A stretch of DNA of 64,000 nucleotides from Serratia marcescens subsp. marcescens ATCC 13880 (GTDB lineage: Bacteria; Pseudomonadota; Gammaproteobacteria; Enterobacterales; Enterobacteriaceae). The DNA is taken from NCBI RefSeq assembly GCF_017299535.1, contig NZ_CP071238.1, positions 4,774,001-4,838,000 on the forward strand, in the 5' to 3' direction. The translations under genes and the position numbers were made by a program. Below are positions 51,325 to 62,844 of this stretch, piece by piece; position 1 is the first letter of the stretch, and every line of letters starts with the position of its first letter. Below the pieces are notes generated by a model, which saw only the letters and a program-made list of their open reading frames with translations, was not told the DNA's origin and searched no databases.

Positions 51325-52320
51325 TCAGATACTGCCGCCGGGGATCACGGTGAAACCGACGTCCACCATGCGCGGGCACACCGTTTCACCGCGCAGCCGG
51401 GCCAGCAGGCGCTCGGCGCCGATCTGCCCCATGCGTTCACGCGGCGTCAGCACGCTGGCCAGCTTCGGCACCATCACCTGGCCGATGTCATGGCCGTGGA
51501 AGCCAGCGATCGCCATCTCCTGCGGGATCGACAGCCCCTGCCGCTGGCATTCAAAGGCCGCGCCGATCGCCAGGTCATCGTTGGTGCAGAAGATACTGTC
51601 GATCTGCGGATAGTCACGCTGCGCCTGGCGCAACAGCTCCCCGCCGGCGGAATAAGAGGAAGAACGCGCGGTCATGATGCTGTACGGCTCCAGGCCGGAT
51701 TCGCGCATCGCCTGCTCATACCCCTGCTGCTTGATAATAGTACGCTCATCCTGGCGAGCGCCGAAATAGACTACGTGACGGTGGCCGTGCGCGATGATCT
51801 GTTGGGTCATCTGGCGCGCCGCCTCGAAGTTGTTGAAGCCCACCGCCAGATCGATGCACGGCGAGACGCAGTCCATCAGTTCCACCACCGGAATGCCCGC
51901 CACCTCGATCATCTTCAGGGTGCGCGGCGTATGGTGGCGCTCGGACAGGATCAGGCCGTCGATATTGTAAGAAAGCAGCGAAGTCAGACGCTCTTCTTCA
52001 CGCTCCGGCAGATAACCATAGTGCGCCAGCATGGTCTGGTAGTTGTGCGCGTCGGTGACGCTTTCGATGCCGCGCAGCACTTCGGCGAACACCTGGTTGG
52101 TCAGCGACGGCAACAGCACGCCAATCGCCCGGCTGGTGGCGTTGGAGAGGATGTCCGGCGCGCGGTTGGGGATGTAGCCCAGCTCATCCAGCGCGACGGC
52201 GATTTTTTGCTGCAGGGCGACGGAAACCTGGTCGGGATTGCGCAGATAACGGCTCACCGTCATCTTGGTCACGCCCACCTTGTCCGCCACATCCTGGAGT
52301 ACCGGCCGTTTTTTCTTCAT
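51325..52320 (-). CDS. gntR: GntR, LacI-family gluconate repressor
   Basis: 331 residues from ATG 52320, the E. coli length. The LacI helix-turn-helix is at residues 6-27 (VLQDVADKVGVTKMTVSRYL) followed by the hinge NRAPDILSNATS and a periplasmic-binding-protein-like gluconate domain. It represses the GntI genes gntT, gntK/U, edd-eda. Operators are immediately downstream, in front of gntT. Upstream on the minus strand is yhhW, with a terminator between. Confidence 0.96.
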   Translation of the reverse strand: MKKKRPVLQDVADKVGVTKMTVSRYLRNPDQVSVALQQKIAVALDELGYIPNRAPDILSNATSRAIGVLLPSLTNQVFAEVLRGIESVTDAHNYQTMLAHYGYLPEREEERLTSLLSYNIDGLILSERHHTPRTLKMIEVAGIPVVELMDCVSPCIDLAVGFNNFEAARQMTQQIIAHGHRHVVYFGARQDERTIIKQQGYEQAMRESGLEPYSIMTARSSSYSAGGELLRQAQRDYPQIDSIFCTNDDLAIGAAFECQRQGLSIPQEMAIAGFHGHDIGQVMVPKLASVLTPRERMGQIGAERLLARLRGETVCPRMVDVGFTVIPGGSI

Positions 52321-52407
52321 TATCAATGAACTGACTAACCATGAATGGGCAGTCATTTTAGCAAAAAAAACGGCGGGCCGATATTGTCGGTTATGCGACG
52401 GCCAACG

Positions 52408-52434
52408 CAAAAAGGGCTCACACCGTGAGCCCTT
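52408..52434 (-). terminator. Intrinsic terminator of yhhW
   Basis: A 10-bp stem AAGGGCTCAC/GTGAGCCCTT with an ACC loop; on the minus strand the stem runs into a T6 tract (TTTTTTGCG). It lies 16 bases past the yhhW stop and insulates gntR. Confidence 0.9.
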
Positions 52435-52450
52435 GATATTTACCGCTTAA

Positions 52451-53146
52451 TCACACTGGCGGCAGATCGAACAGCAGGATTTCGCTCTCTTCGTCGGCCT
52501 GGATCGTCAGCGCCGATTCATCCCACACCGCGAACGCGTCGCTGATGCCGGCGGTCTGGCCGTTGACCGAGACCTTGCCGCGCACCACCTGGATCCAAAC
52601 GCGACGGCCGGCGGCGATCGGGCATTCCCCCTGCTCGCCTTTATTCAGCGCCCAACGCGACAGCGTCATATCCTGGAACACCTTCAGCGAACCGTCGCGC
52701 GCATCCGGCGACAGCACCAGCTGACGGCCCTGCGGCGCATCAAACATGCGCTGCTCGTAGCGCGGCTCCAGCCCGACCTGATCCGGAATGATCCAAATCT
52801 GGTACAGGTGCAACGGGCGATCCTGATTGGCATTGTACTCGGAGTGACGCACCCCGGTGCCCGCACTCATGATCTGGAATTCACCGGCCTGGATCTGCTC
52901 CTTGTTGCCCATGCTGTCCTGATGTTCCACCGTGCCGCTCAGCACGTAGGTCAGGATTTCCATGTCTTTATGCGGGTGAGTACCGAAACCCTGCCCTGCA
53001 TCGATCACATCTTCGTTGATCACCCGCAGCGCCGAGAATCCCATAAAGTTCGGATCGTAGTAATCGGCAAATGAGAAGGTGTGCCAGCTATCCAGCCAGC
53101 CATGATTGGCGTGGCCGCGGTCTTCCGCTTTACGTACATAAATCAT
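52451..53146 (-). CDS. yhhW: YhhW, pirin-family quercetin 2,3-dioxygenase
   Basis: 231 residues from ATG 53146 (GAGGAG eight bases upstream), same length as E. coli YhhW. The metal ligands His57, His59, His101 and Glu103 (GTHPHKDMEILTY and RHSEY) are present, so the N-terminal cupin should bind metal. E. coli YhhW oxidises quercetin in vitro; the physiological substrate is unknown. Next to gntR as in E. coli; yhhX, its usual neighbour, is missing here. Confidence 0.95.
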   Translation of the reverse strand: MIYVRKAEDRGHANHGWLDSWHTFSFADYYDPNFMGFSALRVINEDVIDAGQGFGTHPHKDMEILTYVLSGTVEHQDSMGNKEQIQAGEFQIMSAGTGVRHSEYNANQDRPLHLYQIWIIPDQVGLEPRYEQRMFDAPQGRQLVLSPDARDGSLKVFQDMTLSRWALNKGEQGECPIAAGRRVWIQVVRGKVSVNGQTAGISDAFAVWDESALTIQADEESEILLFDLPPV

Positions 53147-53298
53147 ATTCAACTCTCCTCAATGTTTTTTTACAGTCTAGTCCTGCCAGCAGAATAAGAA
53201 AGCGTAAAAAACTCATGCCTCTGTTCAAAAATTTCGATGGAATGAAACAGCTGATGGGCAGCGGATTTGTTGAAGGCGGAAACGGCTGAAAAAAGGGC

Positions 53299-53410
53299 AA
53301 AAAAAAGCCAGCACCCGAGCTGGCTAAGTAAACACTGGAAGCAATGTGAGCAATGTCGTGCCTTCGCAGCGAGAGTATCAAGGGTTGATGCCCTCCCCGG
53401 AACGCATCGC
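53299..53410 (-). ncRNA. ryhB: RyhB, Fur-repressed Hfq-dependent small RNA
   Basis: On the minus strand the 26-base RyhB core at 53335-53360 (GCACGACATTGCTCACATTG continuing into CTTCCAG) is identical to the E. coli target-pairing region as I recall it. It is followed by a terminator stem AGCCAGC/GCTGGCT and a T8 tract. The 5' end GCGAT at 53410 is inferred by comparison. The length, about 112 nucleotides, exceeds E. coli (90) by an extended 5' part. It represses iron-using genes (sdh, sodB, fum, iscS and others) under iron limitation. It lies beside yhhY as in E. coli. Confidence 0.92.
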
Positions 53411-53429
53411 AATAATAATCATTATCATT
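53411..53429 (-). promoter_or_regulatory. Fur box overlapping the ryhB promoter
   Basis: The minus strand reads AATGATAATGATTATTATT, built from NATAAT/GATWAT-type Fur hexamers, and abuts the predicted RNA start. Fe-Fur bound here would cover the -10 region, giving the known iron repression of RyhB. Confidence 0.82.
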
Positions 53430-53535
53430 CGCACCTGTAAAGCGTTTTTTTTGACCCGTTGAAATAATATTGACTCAAGACAGTAAACGGATAAATTCAG
53501 AGGTTATTCAACCGGTAAGCAAAAGGAGCAGCGAG

Positions 53536-54051
53536 ATGAGCGAGATCGCGATACGCCACGTGGAAACATCGGATGCGCAGGCCCTGCATCATCTTTATTC
53601 TCAGACGCCCGTCTACCGCGATACGCTGCACCTACCGCTACCGACAGTCGACCTGTGGCATAAACGCCTCGCCAATCCCGAACCGGGCACGCATAACCTG
53701 GCGGCCTTCGTTGACGGACAGCTTGTCGGTCAGTTAGCCGTGATGCTGAATCAGCGCGTGCGCCGCCGCCACGTGGCCACCTTCGGCATCGGCGTCGATC
53801 CGCGCTACCACGGTAAAGGCGTCGGCAGCCGCCTGATGCAGGCGATGATCGACCTGTGCGACAACTGGGCGGCCATCGAGCGCATCGAACTGACGGTGTT
53901 TACCGACAACCCGGCGGCCATCGCGCTGTATCGCAAGTTCGGTTTTGAGATTGAAGGCACCAGCCGCGCTTTCGCCATGCGCGACGGCGTGCTGGTCGAT
54001 GCCTACCATATGGCGCGTTTTCGCTCCGGGCAGCCGCGCGGCGATGCGTGA
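53536..54051 (+). CDS. yhhY: YhhY, GNAT-family N-acetyltransferase
   Basis: 171 residues from ATG 53536, with AAGGAG eight bases upstream (E. coli 162). The acetyl-CoA pyrophosphate loop is RYHGKGVGSRLMQAM in motif A; motif B is NPAAIALYRKFGFEIEGT. E. coli YhhY acetylates phenylalanine, methionine and toxic analogues such as 3-amino-tyrosine. The C-terminus overlaps the following peptidase gene by eight bases. Confidence 0.92.
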   Translation: MSEIAIRHVETSDAQALHHLYSQTPVYRDTLHLPLPTVDLWHKRLANPEPGTHNLAAFVDGQLVGQLAVMLNQRVRRRHVATFGIGVDPRYHGKGVGSRLMQAMIDLCDNWAAIERIELTVFTDNPAAIALYRKFGFEIEGTSRAFAMRDGVLVDAYHMARFRSGQPRGDA

Positions 54052-55222
54052 TATCATCCCCCCGCAGGGGCCGCTGCGCCGGCCCCTGAATATCAACCGC
54101 CGAACCTTTTTACACGCGCTGGCCGGCCTGACCGCCGCCGGCATGTTCCCCCCCTTCACCCCATTAGGTGCCGCTATGCCAACTTCCGCCGCCGGGCGCC
54201 CTGGCGCCCGCAACCTGATTACCGATGTACCCGGCCTGAAGGTCGGCGTGGCGCAGGACAGCCGGGTGCGCACCGGCGCGACGGTGATCCTGCCGGACGG
54301 CCCGGCGATTGCCGCCGTGGACGTGCGCGGCGGCGGCCCCGCCACCCGGGAAACCGACGCGCTGGGTGAGGACAATTTGGTACAGACCATCGATGCGCTG
54401 ACGTTCAGCGGCGGTTCGGTATACGGCCTGGCGGCGGCGGACGGCGTCGCGGCCTGGCTCGGGCTACAAGGCAGAGGCTATGCGCTGCGGCCGGCTCCCG
54501 GCGTGCCGGTCTCACCTATCGTGCCCACCGCCTGCCTGTACGACCTGGCCAACGGCGGCGATAAAAACTGGCAGCTCACGTCGCCGTATCGCCAGCTAGG
54601 CATCGACGCGGTCGGCAAGGCCGGCCTGGACTTTCCGCTGGGCACCGTCGGCGCCGGCTACGGCGCCATGACCGGCATGGGCAAGCTGAAAGGCGGGCTT
54701 GGTTCGGCATCGATCGTTGCCGCCAATGGCGCTACCGTCGGCGCACTGGTGGCGGTCAACAGCCTGGGTGCGGTGGTAGCGCCCGGCACCCGCGCCTTCT
54801 GGGCGACGCCCTATGAAATTGATGGTGAATTCGGCAACGGCGGCGCGGCGGCTCTGGCGCAGCTGCGTGCGCAGGGCGAAGACGGGATGGTGCAAGAGCC
54901 GCAGGGCGGCAGAAAGAACACCACCCTGGCCTGCATCGCCACCGACCTGGCGCTGACGCGGGTGGAGTTGAAACGGGTGGCCATCATGGCGCAAGACGGC
55001 ATGGCGCGCGCCATCCGCCCGCTGCACAGCCCGTTTGACGGCGACGTGGTGTTCGCCCTGTCCACCGGGCAGCGCGAGGTGCAGGGCAGCCGTGAACTGG
55101 CGGTGCTGCAGATCGGCGCGCTGGCGGCGGACACCCTCGCTCGAGCGATCGCCCGTGGCGTATACGCCGCCACGCCGTGGCCGGGCAGCCAGGTCACAAC
55201 CTGGCAAACGCTCGGCGGCTAA
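54044..55222 (+). CDS. P1-family (S58, DmpA-like) N-terminal nucleophile aminopeptidase, probably exported
   Basis: 392 residues from ATG 54044; ATG 54175 is a possible shorter start. NRRTFLHALAGLTAAGMF at residues 18-35 looks like a Tat or Sec signal. The core starts ARNLITDVPGLKVGVAQDSR and contains GDFPLG-type LDFPLGTVGAGYGAM, the VAVNSLGAVVAPGT segment and RKNTTLACIATDLALTRVEL. By analogy with DmpA, self-cleavage before the Thr of NTTL would create the nucleophile; that is inference. Family members remove N-terminal residues or beta-peptides. Overlaps yhhY by eight bases; not known next to yhhY in E. coli. Confidence 0.85.
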   Translation: MRDIIPPQGPLRRPLNINRRTFLHALAGLTAAGMFPPFTPLGAAMPTSAAGRPGARNLITDVPGLKVGVAQDSRVRTGATVILPDGPAIAAVDVRGGGPATRETDALGEDNLVQTIDALTFSGGSVYGLAAADGVAAWLGLQGRGYALRPAPGVPVSPIVPTACLYDLANGGDKNWQLTSPYRQLGIDAVGKAGLDFPLGTVGAGYGAMTGMGKLKGGLGSASIVAANGATVGALVAVNSLGAVVAPGTRAFWATPYEIDGEFGNGGAAALAQLRAQGEDGMVQEPQGGRKNTTLACIATDLALTRVELKRVAIMAQDGMARAIRPLHSPFDGDVVFALSTGQREVQGSRELAVLQIGALAADTLARAIARGVYAATPWPGSQVTTWQTLGG

Positions 55223-55234
55223 CGCGCCGCCATC

Positions 55235-55261
55235 AAAAAAAGGGGCGCCGGCGGCGCCCCT
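55235..55261 (-). terminator. Intrinsic terminator of the iolDGHE operon
   Basis: A 9-bp stem AGGGGCGCC/GGCGCCCCT with a three-base loop; on the minus strand it runs into seven T residues, 23 bases past the iolE stop. On the plus strand it may also slow transcription from the peptidase gene. Confidence 0.85.
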
Positions 55262-55284
55262 CGATCTCTATTGCCCCTCGCAGC

Positions 55285-56181
55285 CTAAATGCCGGCGGTT
55301 TCCCGAATATAACGGCGCGCCTTCACCGCATACTCGAACGGGTTGGCCAGCGCCGGATCCTGCTCGGCCTCCACCACCATCCACCCTTTGTAACCGCGCT
55401 CGTCCAGCAGCTTGAACACCGGTCTGAAATCGATCACGCCATCACCCGGCACGGTGAAGGTGCCCTTCTTCACGCCATCGAGGAAACTCAGCTTGTTGGC
55501 CTTCACTTCCGCCACCACCTCATCGCGCACGTCCTTCAGGTGGACATGGTTGATGCGCGGCAGATACTTCTCCAGGATCGCCATCATCGCCTGTTGGCTG
55601 CCTTCCGAATAGTAGGCGTGGCCGGTATCGAACAGCAGATAAACGTCGTCGTTGACCATGCTCATGTAGCGATCGATTTCGGCCGTGGTCTGAATGCCGG
55701 TGCCCATGTGGTGGTGCAGGCACACCTGCATGCCTTTATCGGCGGCGATCTTCGCCAACTCGTTGTAACCGTCGGCCACCCGCCGCCACTCTTCATCGCT
55801 GAAATACGGCTTCTCTTCGAACACGCCTTTGGTGGTGCCCTGAATGCTCTTGCTCTGCTCGGAACAGCCGATCACCCTGGCGCCCATGGCATGCAGGAAA
55901 TTCATGTGGTTGATAAATTCATCAATGGTTTTGTCTTTCTGGCCGTCGGCGAAAAAGGTGCTGAACCAGGCGTTGCAGATCTGGATGCCGCGAATATCCA
56001 GCATCGGTTTCAGCACCGCCGGATCGCGCGGGTATTTGCTGCCCACTTCGCTGCCGGTGAAACCGGCCAGCGCCATTTCACTGACGCACTGCTGGAAGGT
56101 GTTTTCCTTGCCCAAATCGGGCATGTCATCGTTGGTCCAGCCGATCGGCGCAATGGCCAATTTCACGTTGTCTTTATTCAT
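55285..56181 (-). CDS. iolE: IolE, myo-inosose-2 dehydratase
   Basis: 298 residues (B. subtilis IolE 297). Starts [20 protein letters not shown], the IolE signature; the TIM-barrel metal ligands are in the [21 protein letters not shown] and VVEAEQDPA segments. It dehydrates scyllo-inosose to 3D-trihydroxycyclohexane-1,2-dione, step two of inositol catabolism. Last gene of the minus-strand operon, followed by a terminator. Confidence 0.95.
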   Translation of the reverse strand: MNKDNVKLAIAPIGWTNDDMPDLGKENTFQQCVSEMALAGFTGSEVGSKYPRDPAVLKPMLDIRGIQICNAWFSTFFADGQKDKTIDEFINHMNFLHAMGARVIGCSEQSKSIQGTTKGVFEEKPYFSDEEWRRVADGYNELAKIAADKGMQVCLHHHMGTGIQTTAEIDRYMSMVNDDVYLLFDTGHAYYSEGSQQAMMAILEKYLPRINHVHLKDVRDEVVAEVKANKLSFLDGVKKGTFTVPGDGVIDFRPVFKLLDERGYKGWMVVEAEQDPALANPFEYAVKARRYIRETAGI

Positions 56182-56240
56182 GGTTTGCCTCGGTCCTTGC
56201 AGGGCCGCCGGTACAAACGCCGCCGGCGAGCCGAATCAGA

Positions 56241-57125
56241 TTATTTGCCCAACAGCTCTCTTTCGATGCGTTCTCTGGTCGCCACCGCCTGGCTCGGCAT
56301 CTTTTCCGGGTAGCCGAACAGCGAGGTGCAGATGATCGATTCGCCGCCGACCTTGAAGCTGCGGTTGGCGAATTCCATGTCGCGCAGCGTCTGGAACAGG
56401 GCGTCGAAATTCACTTCGCCTTCGCCGATGCCGACGTGCTGGTGCACCGCGGCGTCAACGCCTGGCGGGTTGACGATATAACGGCAATGCTTGGTGTGAT
56501 TCATGGTGTCGGCGATCAGCACGTGGGAAAGATCGTCCCCGGCGTACTGCAGCATGCCGGCTACGTCACCCTGTCCCTTGTCGTAGTAGAAGGTGTGCGG
56601 CACGCTGTAGAGGTATTTGACGTGGTCGCTGCGCAGCGACTTCACCAGATCGGCGGTTTCGTTGCTCAGCTCGCAGAAGTCCCACGGGTGCGACTGGATC
56701 TCCATACGAATACCCTCGCGCTCAACGATCGGCAGCAACTCCTCCATCGAGCGATACCACAGCTCCTCGCAGATCTCCGGTTCGTTGGGGTTGCCGGCCA
56801 GTTCGGTGTTGATCACCTGCACGCCCATTTCCACCGCGATTTCGATCATCCGCCGCCAGTTTTTGACCGCCGCCTGGCGGCGATCTTCCCCCGGCCCGGA
56901 CCAGCGATACACCACGATAAATGAGGAGATCTCCACGCCGGTCGCTTTCAGGGCGTTTTTATACTCCGCCATGATTTCGCGGCTGGCCTTCGGATGTTTG
57001 TAAAACGGGTTGATCTGCGGGTGCGGCGACTGCTCGATGTATTTGTAGCCCCAGTCCGCCACCTGCTGAACCATTTTGGTGACGCCCAAATCCCGGATAA
57101 CGTCGACATCAAAAGCGATCTTCAT
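56241..57125 (-). CDS. IolH-like sugar-phosphate isomerase/epimerase family protein
   Basis: 294 residues from ATG 57125 (GAGGAG five bases upstream; GTG 57131 less likely). TIM barrel of the xylose isomerase-like family; ligand-type residues lie in INTELAGNPNEPEICEELW, IQSHPWDFCE and HQHVGIGEGEVNFD. The repeated SPHPQINPFYKHPKASREIM and VDAAVHQHVGIGEGEVNFD segments match my memory of IolH from inositol operons. IolH's own reaction is not firmly known. It lies between iolG and iolE in the same operon, so an inositol-pathway role is likely. Confidence 0.8.
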   Translation of the reverse strand: MKIAFDVDVIRDLGVTKMVQQVADWGYKYIEQSPHPQINPFYKHPKASREIMAEYKNALKATGVEISSFIVVYRWSGPGEDRRQAAVKNWRRMIEIAVEMGVQVINTELAGNPNEPEICEELWYRSMEELLPIVEREGIRMEIQSHPWDFCELSNETADLVKSLRSDHVKYLYSVPHTFYYDKGQGDVAGMLQYAGDDLSHVLIADTMNHTKHCRYIVNPPGVDAAVHQHVGIGEGEVNFDALFQTLRDMEFANRSFKVGGESIICTSLFGYPEKMPSQAVATRERIERELLGK

Positions 57126-57164
57126 GGTCACTCCTCTACAATCATGGGTACGCGCTGCGAGCGG

Positions 57165-60160
<2,996 letters not shown>

Positions 60161-60347
60161 TTACTCACCCTTTAGATTGAGGGCCGCCCCGGAAAGCGCT
60201 CATGCCGAGCCGACAATCCCGTGTTTGTGTTACGCGGCGGCAGCTATTATCTTGAGCAGACGATGCCCGCGCTGCTCACGAAGTCGACAACCTGAAACGT
60301 GAAGCGATTATAAACAAATATATTTTTCATAAAATCACATTACAGAA

Positions 60348-60401
60348 GAAACATTTCATTTTGCGATAAAGATCGCATATTACATGAAAAGCGCGTTTCA
60401 T
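60348..60401. promoter_or_regulatory. Candidate IolR operators on the iolD side
   Basis: Two dyads: GAAACATTTC (60348-60357) and ATGAAAAGCGCGTTTCAT (60384-60401), the latter a six-base perfect arm on each side of AGCGCG. They lie about 190-240 bases upstream of iolD. They share the GAAA/TTTC arms with dyads at iolC and iolR, which suggests one common regulator, but binding by IolR is only inferred. Confidence 0.45.
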
Positions 60402-60593
60402 CTCGTGGTTCAGCCTTCATGGGCTTCGTGCCGCGCACCGGCCGTTAAAAGTCGTTGGCACATGGGCTGACAGCCTTTTACCCTGCCCTCACCCCCCCCT
60501 TTATGTACGGCCCCGGCGGCCCTTCTCCAGCCGGTTCACCGCCTTTTCCCACGCCTCTGTCGATGTTTTAAACACATCACATTTTTGGGGTGT

Positions 60594-60629
60594 AAATTTC
60601 ATTTCATATTGAAATTGAAATTTTCATTC
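60594..60629. promoter_or_regulatory. Candidate IolR operator upstream of iolC
   Basis: The segment reads AATTTCATTTCATATTGAAA then TTGAAATTTTCATT; arms ATTTCATTTCA and TGAAATTGAAAT form a near-perfect dyad, with a further ATTTTCAT copy behind. It lies 80-115 bases before the iolC start, a normal place for a repressor site. The same GAAAT/ATTTC arms occur before iolR. Confidence 0.5.
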
Positions 60630-60709
60630 CCCATACTGTCCCCATGCTTCCTGCAGGGCGCCACGCTCGGGCCGCCGCCGGAGTTTTGCTTAAACAGAAG
60701 GAAACGGGT

Positions 60710-62641
60710 ATGGCTACACAACAAAAACAGCTTGATGTCATTTGTCTCGGGCGCATCGCCGTCGATTTCTATGCTCAGCAGATCGGCGCGCGTCTGGAAG
60801 ACGCCGGCACATTCGCCAAATACCTCGGCGGCTCTTCCGGCAACGTGGCCTACGGCACCGCCATTCAGGGGTTGAAATCCGGCATGCTGGCCCGCGTCGG
60901 CGATGAACACATGGGCCGCTTTCTGCGTGAAGAGCTGCAGCGCGTCGGGGCCGATACCCGCTGTCTGATCACCGACAAGCAACGATTAACCGGCCTGGTG
61001 ATCCTCGGCATCAAGGATCAGGAAACCTTCCCGCTGATCTTCTACCGCGAAAACTGCGCGGACATGGCGCTGACGCCGGACGACATCGACGAGGCCTACA
61101 TCGCCTCCGCGCGCGCGCTGGCCATCACCGGCACACACCTGTCGCACCCGAACACCCGCGCCGCGGTGCTGAAGGCGCTGGAGTATGCGCGCCGCCACGG
61201 CCTGCGCACCGCGCTCGACATCGATTACCGCCCGGTACTGTGGGGGCTGACGTCGCTGGGGGACGGCGAAACCCGCTTTGTGGAATCAGACCAGGTGACC
61301 CGTGAACTGCAGGAGGTGCTGCACCATTTCGATCTGATCGTCGGCACTGAAGAGGAATTTCATATCGCCGGCGGCAGCACCGACACGCTGACGGCGCTGA
61401 AAAACGTGCGCCGGGCCACGGCGGCCACGCTGGTGTGCAAGCGCGGCGCGCAGGGCTGCTCGGTGTTCGAAGATGACATCGCCGACGACTGGGAACGGGT
61501 GAAGCTGCACGCCGGCGTGCGGGTGGAGGTGCTGAACGTGCTGGGGGCCGGCGACGCCTTTATGTCCGGGTTGCTGCGCGGCTACCTGAACGATGAAGGC
61601 TGGGAGCAGGCCTGCCGCTACGCCAACGCCTGCGGCGCATTGGTGGTTTCGCGCCACGGCTGCGCGCCGGCGATGCCGACCAAACGGGAGCTGGACGACT
61701 ACCTGCAGCGTGAACAACAGGTCACGCGCCCGGACCGCGACGCACGCCTGAACCACCTGCACCGGGTCACCACCCGCAAGCAACAGTGGCCGGAACTGTG
61801 CGTGTTCGCCTTCGATCACCGCAAGCAGCTGGCGGACATGGCGCGCGAAGCCGGCGTCGGCGAGGAACACATTCCGCGCCTGAAGACCCTGCTGCTCACC
61901 GCGGCGCAACAGGCTGCCGCGCAGGCCGGCCTCGACGGCAACAGCGGCATTCTGGCCGACACCACTTACGGGCAGGCGGCGCTGAACGAAATCACTGGCC
62001 AGGGATGGTGGATCGGCCGGCCGGTGGAGCTGCCCAGCTCGCGCCCGCTGCGCCTGGAGCACGGCAATATTGGCTCGCAATTGATCGACTGGCCGCAGGA
62101 GCACGTGGTGAAGTGCCTGGTGTTCTATCACCCGCACGACGCGGCGGAACTGCGCCGCGAACAGGATGAGCTGATCGCCGACGTCTACCGCGGCTGCTGC
62201 AAATCCGGCCACGAACTGCTGCTGGAGGTGATCCTGCCGGACAGCAACGCCGACAAAGACGAACGCTATTACCTGGAGATGATTGAACACTTCTACCAGT
62301 TGGGCATTCAGCCGGACTGGTGGAAACTGCCGCCGCTGAGCGCGGAAAACTGGCGGCAGGTCGGCGCCCTTATCGACGCCTACGATCCCGACTGCCGCGG
62401 CGTGCTGATCCTGGGGCTCGACTCCCCGGAGGCGGTGCTGAAGGCGGGCTTTGCCGCCGCCGCGGATGCGCGCTGGGTCAAAGGTTTCGCCGTCGGCCGC
62501 ACCATTTTCGGCCAACCTTCGCGCCGCTGGCTGCAGGGGGAAATCGACGACGCGGCCCTGATCGAGCAGGTGAAACAAAAATACCTGACGCTGATCGGTT
62601 TCTGGCGCCAGTACCGTCCGCAGGCGGGCGGCGCGCACTGA
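60710..62641 (+). CDS. iolC: IolC fused to a DUF2090/IolJ-like aldolase domain (5-dehydro-2-deoxygluconokinase plus aldolase)
   Basis: 643 residues from ATG 60710 (AAGGA seven bases upstream). Residues 1-330 are a PfkB-family kinase: LGGSSGNVAYGTA, the NVLGAGDAFMSG motif with catalytic Asp282 and a SSGN substrate segment. From about 345 a second TIM-barrel-like domain (DUF2090) follows, with CVFAFDHRKQLADMAREAG and LEVILPDSN. The pair would phosphorylate 5-dehydro-2-deoxygluconate and cleave the product to dihydroxyacetone phosphate and malonate semialdehyde. Fusion is common in Proteobacteria; B. subtilis uses separate iolC and iolJ. Transcribed alone, opposite iolD. Confidence 0.93.
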   Translation: MATQQKQLDVICLGRIAVDFYAQQIGARLEDAGTFAKYLGGSSGNVAYGTAIQGLKSGMLARVGDEHMGRFLREELQRVGADTRCLITDKQRLTGLVILGIKDQETFPLIFYRENCADMALTPDDIDEAYIASARALAITGTHLSHPNTRAAVLKALEYARRHGLRTALDIDYRPVLWGLTSLGDGETRFVESDQVTRELQEVLHHFDLIVGTEEEFHIAGGSTDTLTALKNVRRATAATLVCKRGAQGCSVFEDDIADDWERVKLHAGVRVEVLNVLGAGDAFMSGLLRGYLNDEGWEQACRYANACGALVVSRHGCAPAMPTKRELDDYLQREQQVTRPDRDARLNHLHRVTTRKQQWPELCVFAFDHRKQLADMAREAGVGEEHIPRLKTLLLTAAQQAAAQAGLDGNSGILADTTYGQAALNEITGQGWWIGRPVELPSSRPLRLEHGNIGSQLIDWPQEHVVKCLVFYHPHDAAELRREQDELIADVYRGCCKSGHELLLEVILPDSNADKDERYYLEMIEHFYQLGIQPDWWKLPPLSAENWRQVGALIDAYDPDCRGVLILGLDSPEAVLKAGFAAAADARWVKGFAVGRTIFGQPSRRWLQGEIDDAALIEQVKQKYLTLIGFWRQYRPQAGGAH

Positions 62642-62660
62642 CAGCCACAGCAGGTTCACG

Positions 62661-62700
62661 TCCCCTTAAGGCCATTTCGCCGCTTTAAGGGGATTTTTTT
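62661..62700 (+). terminator. Intrinsic terminator of iolC
   Basis: A 9-bp stem TCCCCTTAA/TTAAGGGGA with a 15-base loop and a T7 tract, 20 bases after the iolC stop. It separates iolC from iolR. Confidence 0.9.
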
Positions 62701-62752
62701 GCCCATTTTCTGTGAAGTCGCGCAATGTGCGATCGAATAAATCGCTTTTTGA

Positions 62753-62767
62753 GGAAATGAAATTTCC
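62753..62767. promoter_or_regulatory. Candidate autoregulatory operator before iolR
   Basis: GGAAATGAAATTTCC is a perfect six-base inverted repeat around GAA, about 80 bases before the iolR start. It shares the GAAAT/ATTTC arms of the sites before iolC and iolD. Autoregulation by IolR is inferred. Confidence 0.45.
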
Positions 62768-62844
62768 GCTCCGTCTGTTAAAATACCCTGTCAATATTTC
62801 AGGCGTCAGGCCAATGCGCCTTCACCCCACTGCGAGCCGAATGG

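Larger units (their letters stand above)
53147..53535. other. yhhW-yhhY intergenic region
   Basis: 389 bases without a protein gene. It holds ryhB and its Fur box. A 24-codon frame at about 53216-53289 lacks a ribosome site. E. coli has yhhX between yhhW and ryhB; no trace of it is seen. Confidence 0.7.
60161..60709. other. iolD-iolC divergent control region
   Basis: 549 bases, AT-rich compared with its flanks, with no supported gene. It holds several GAAA/TTTC dyads (see the two operator candidates) and both promoters. A run of seven C residues occurs at about 60490-60497. Start sites are not assignable from sequence alone. Confidence 0.65.

Noticed and set aside
53216..53289. Short 24-codon frame near ryhB
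   Set aside because: No ribosome site and no conservation known to me; it lies between yhhW and the RyhB terminator.
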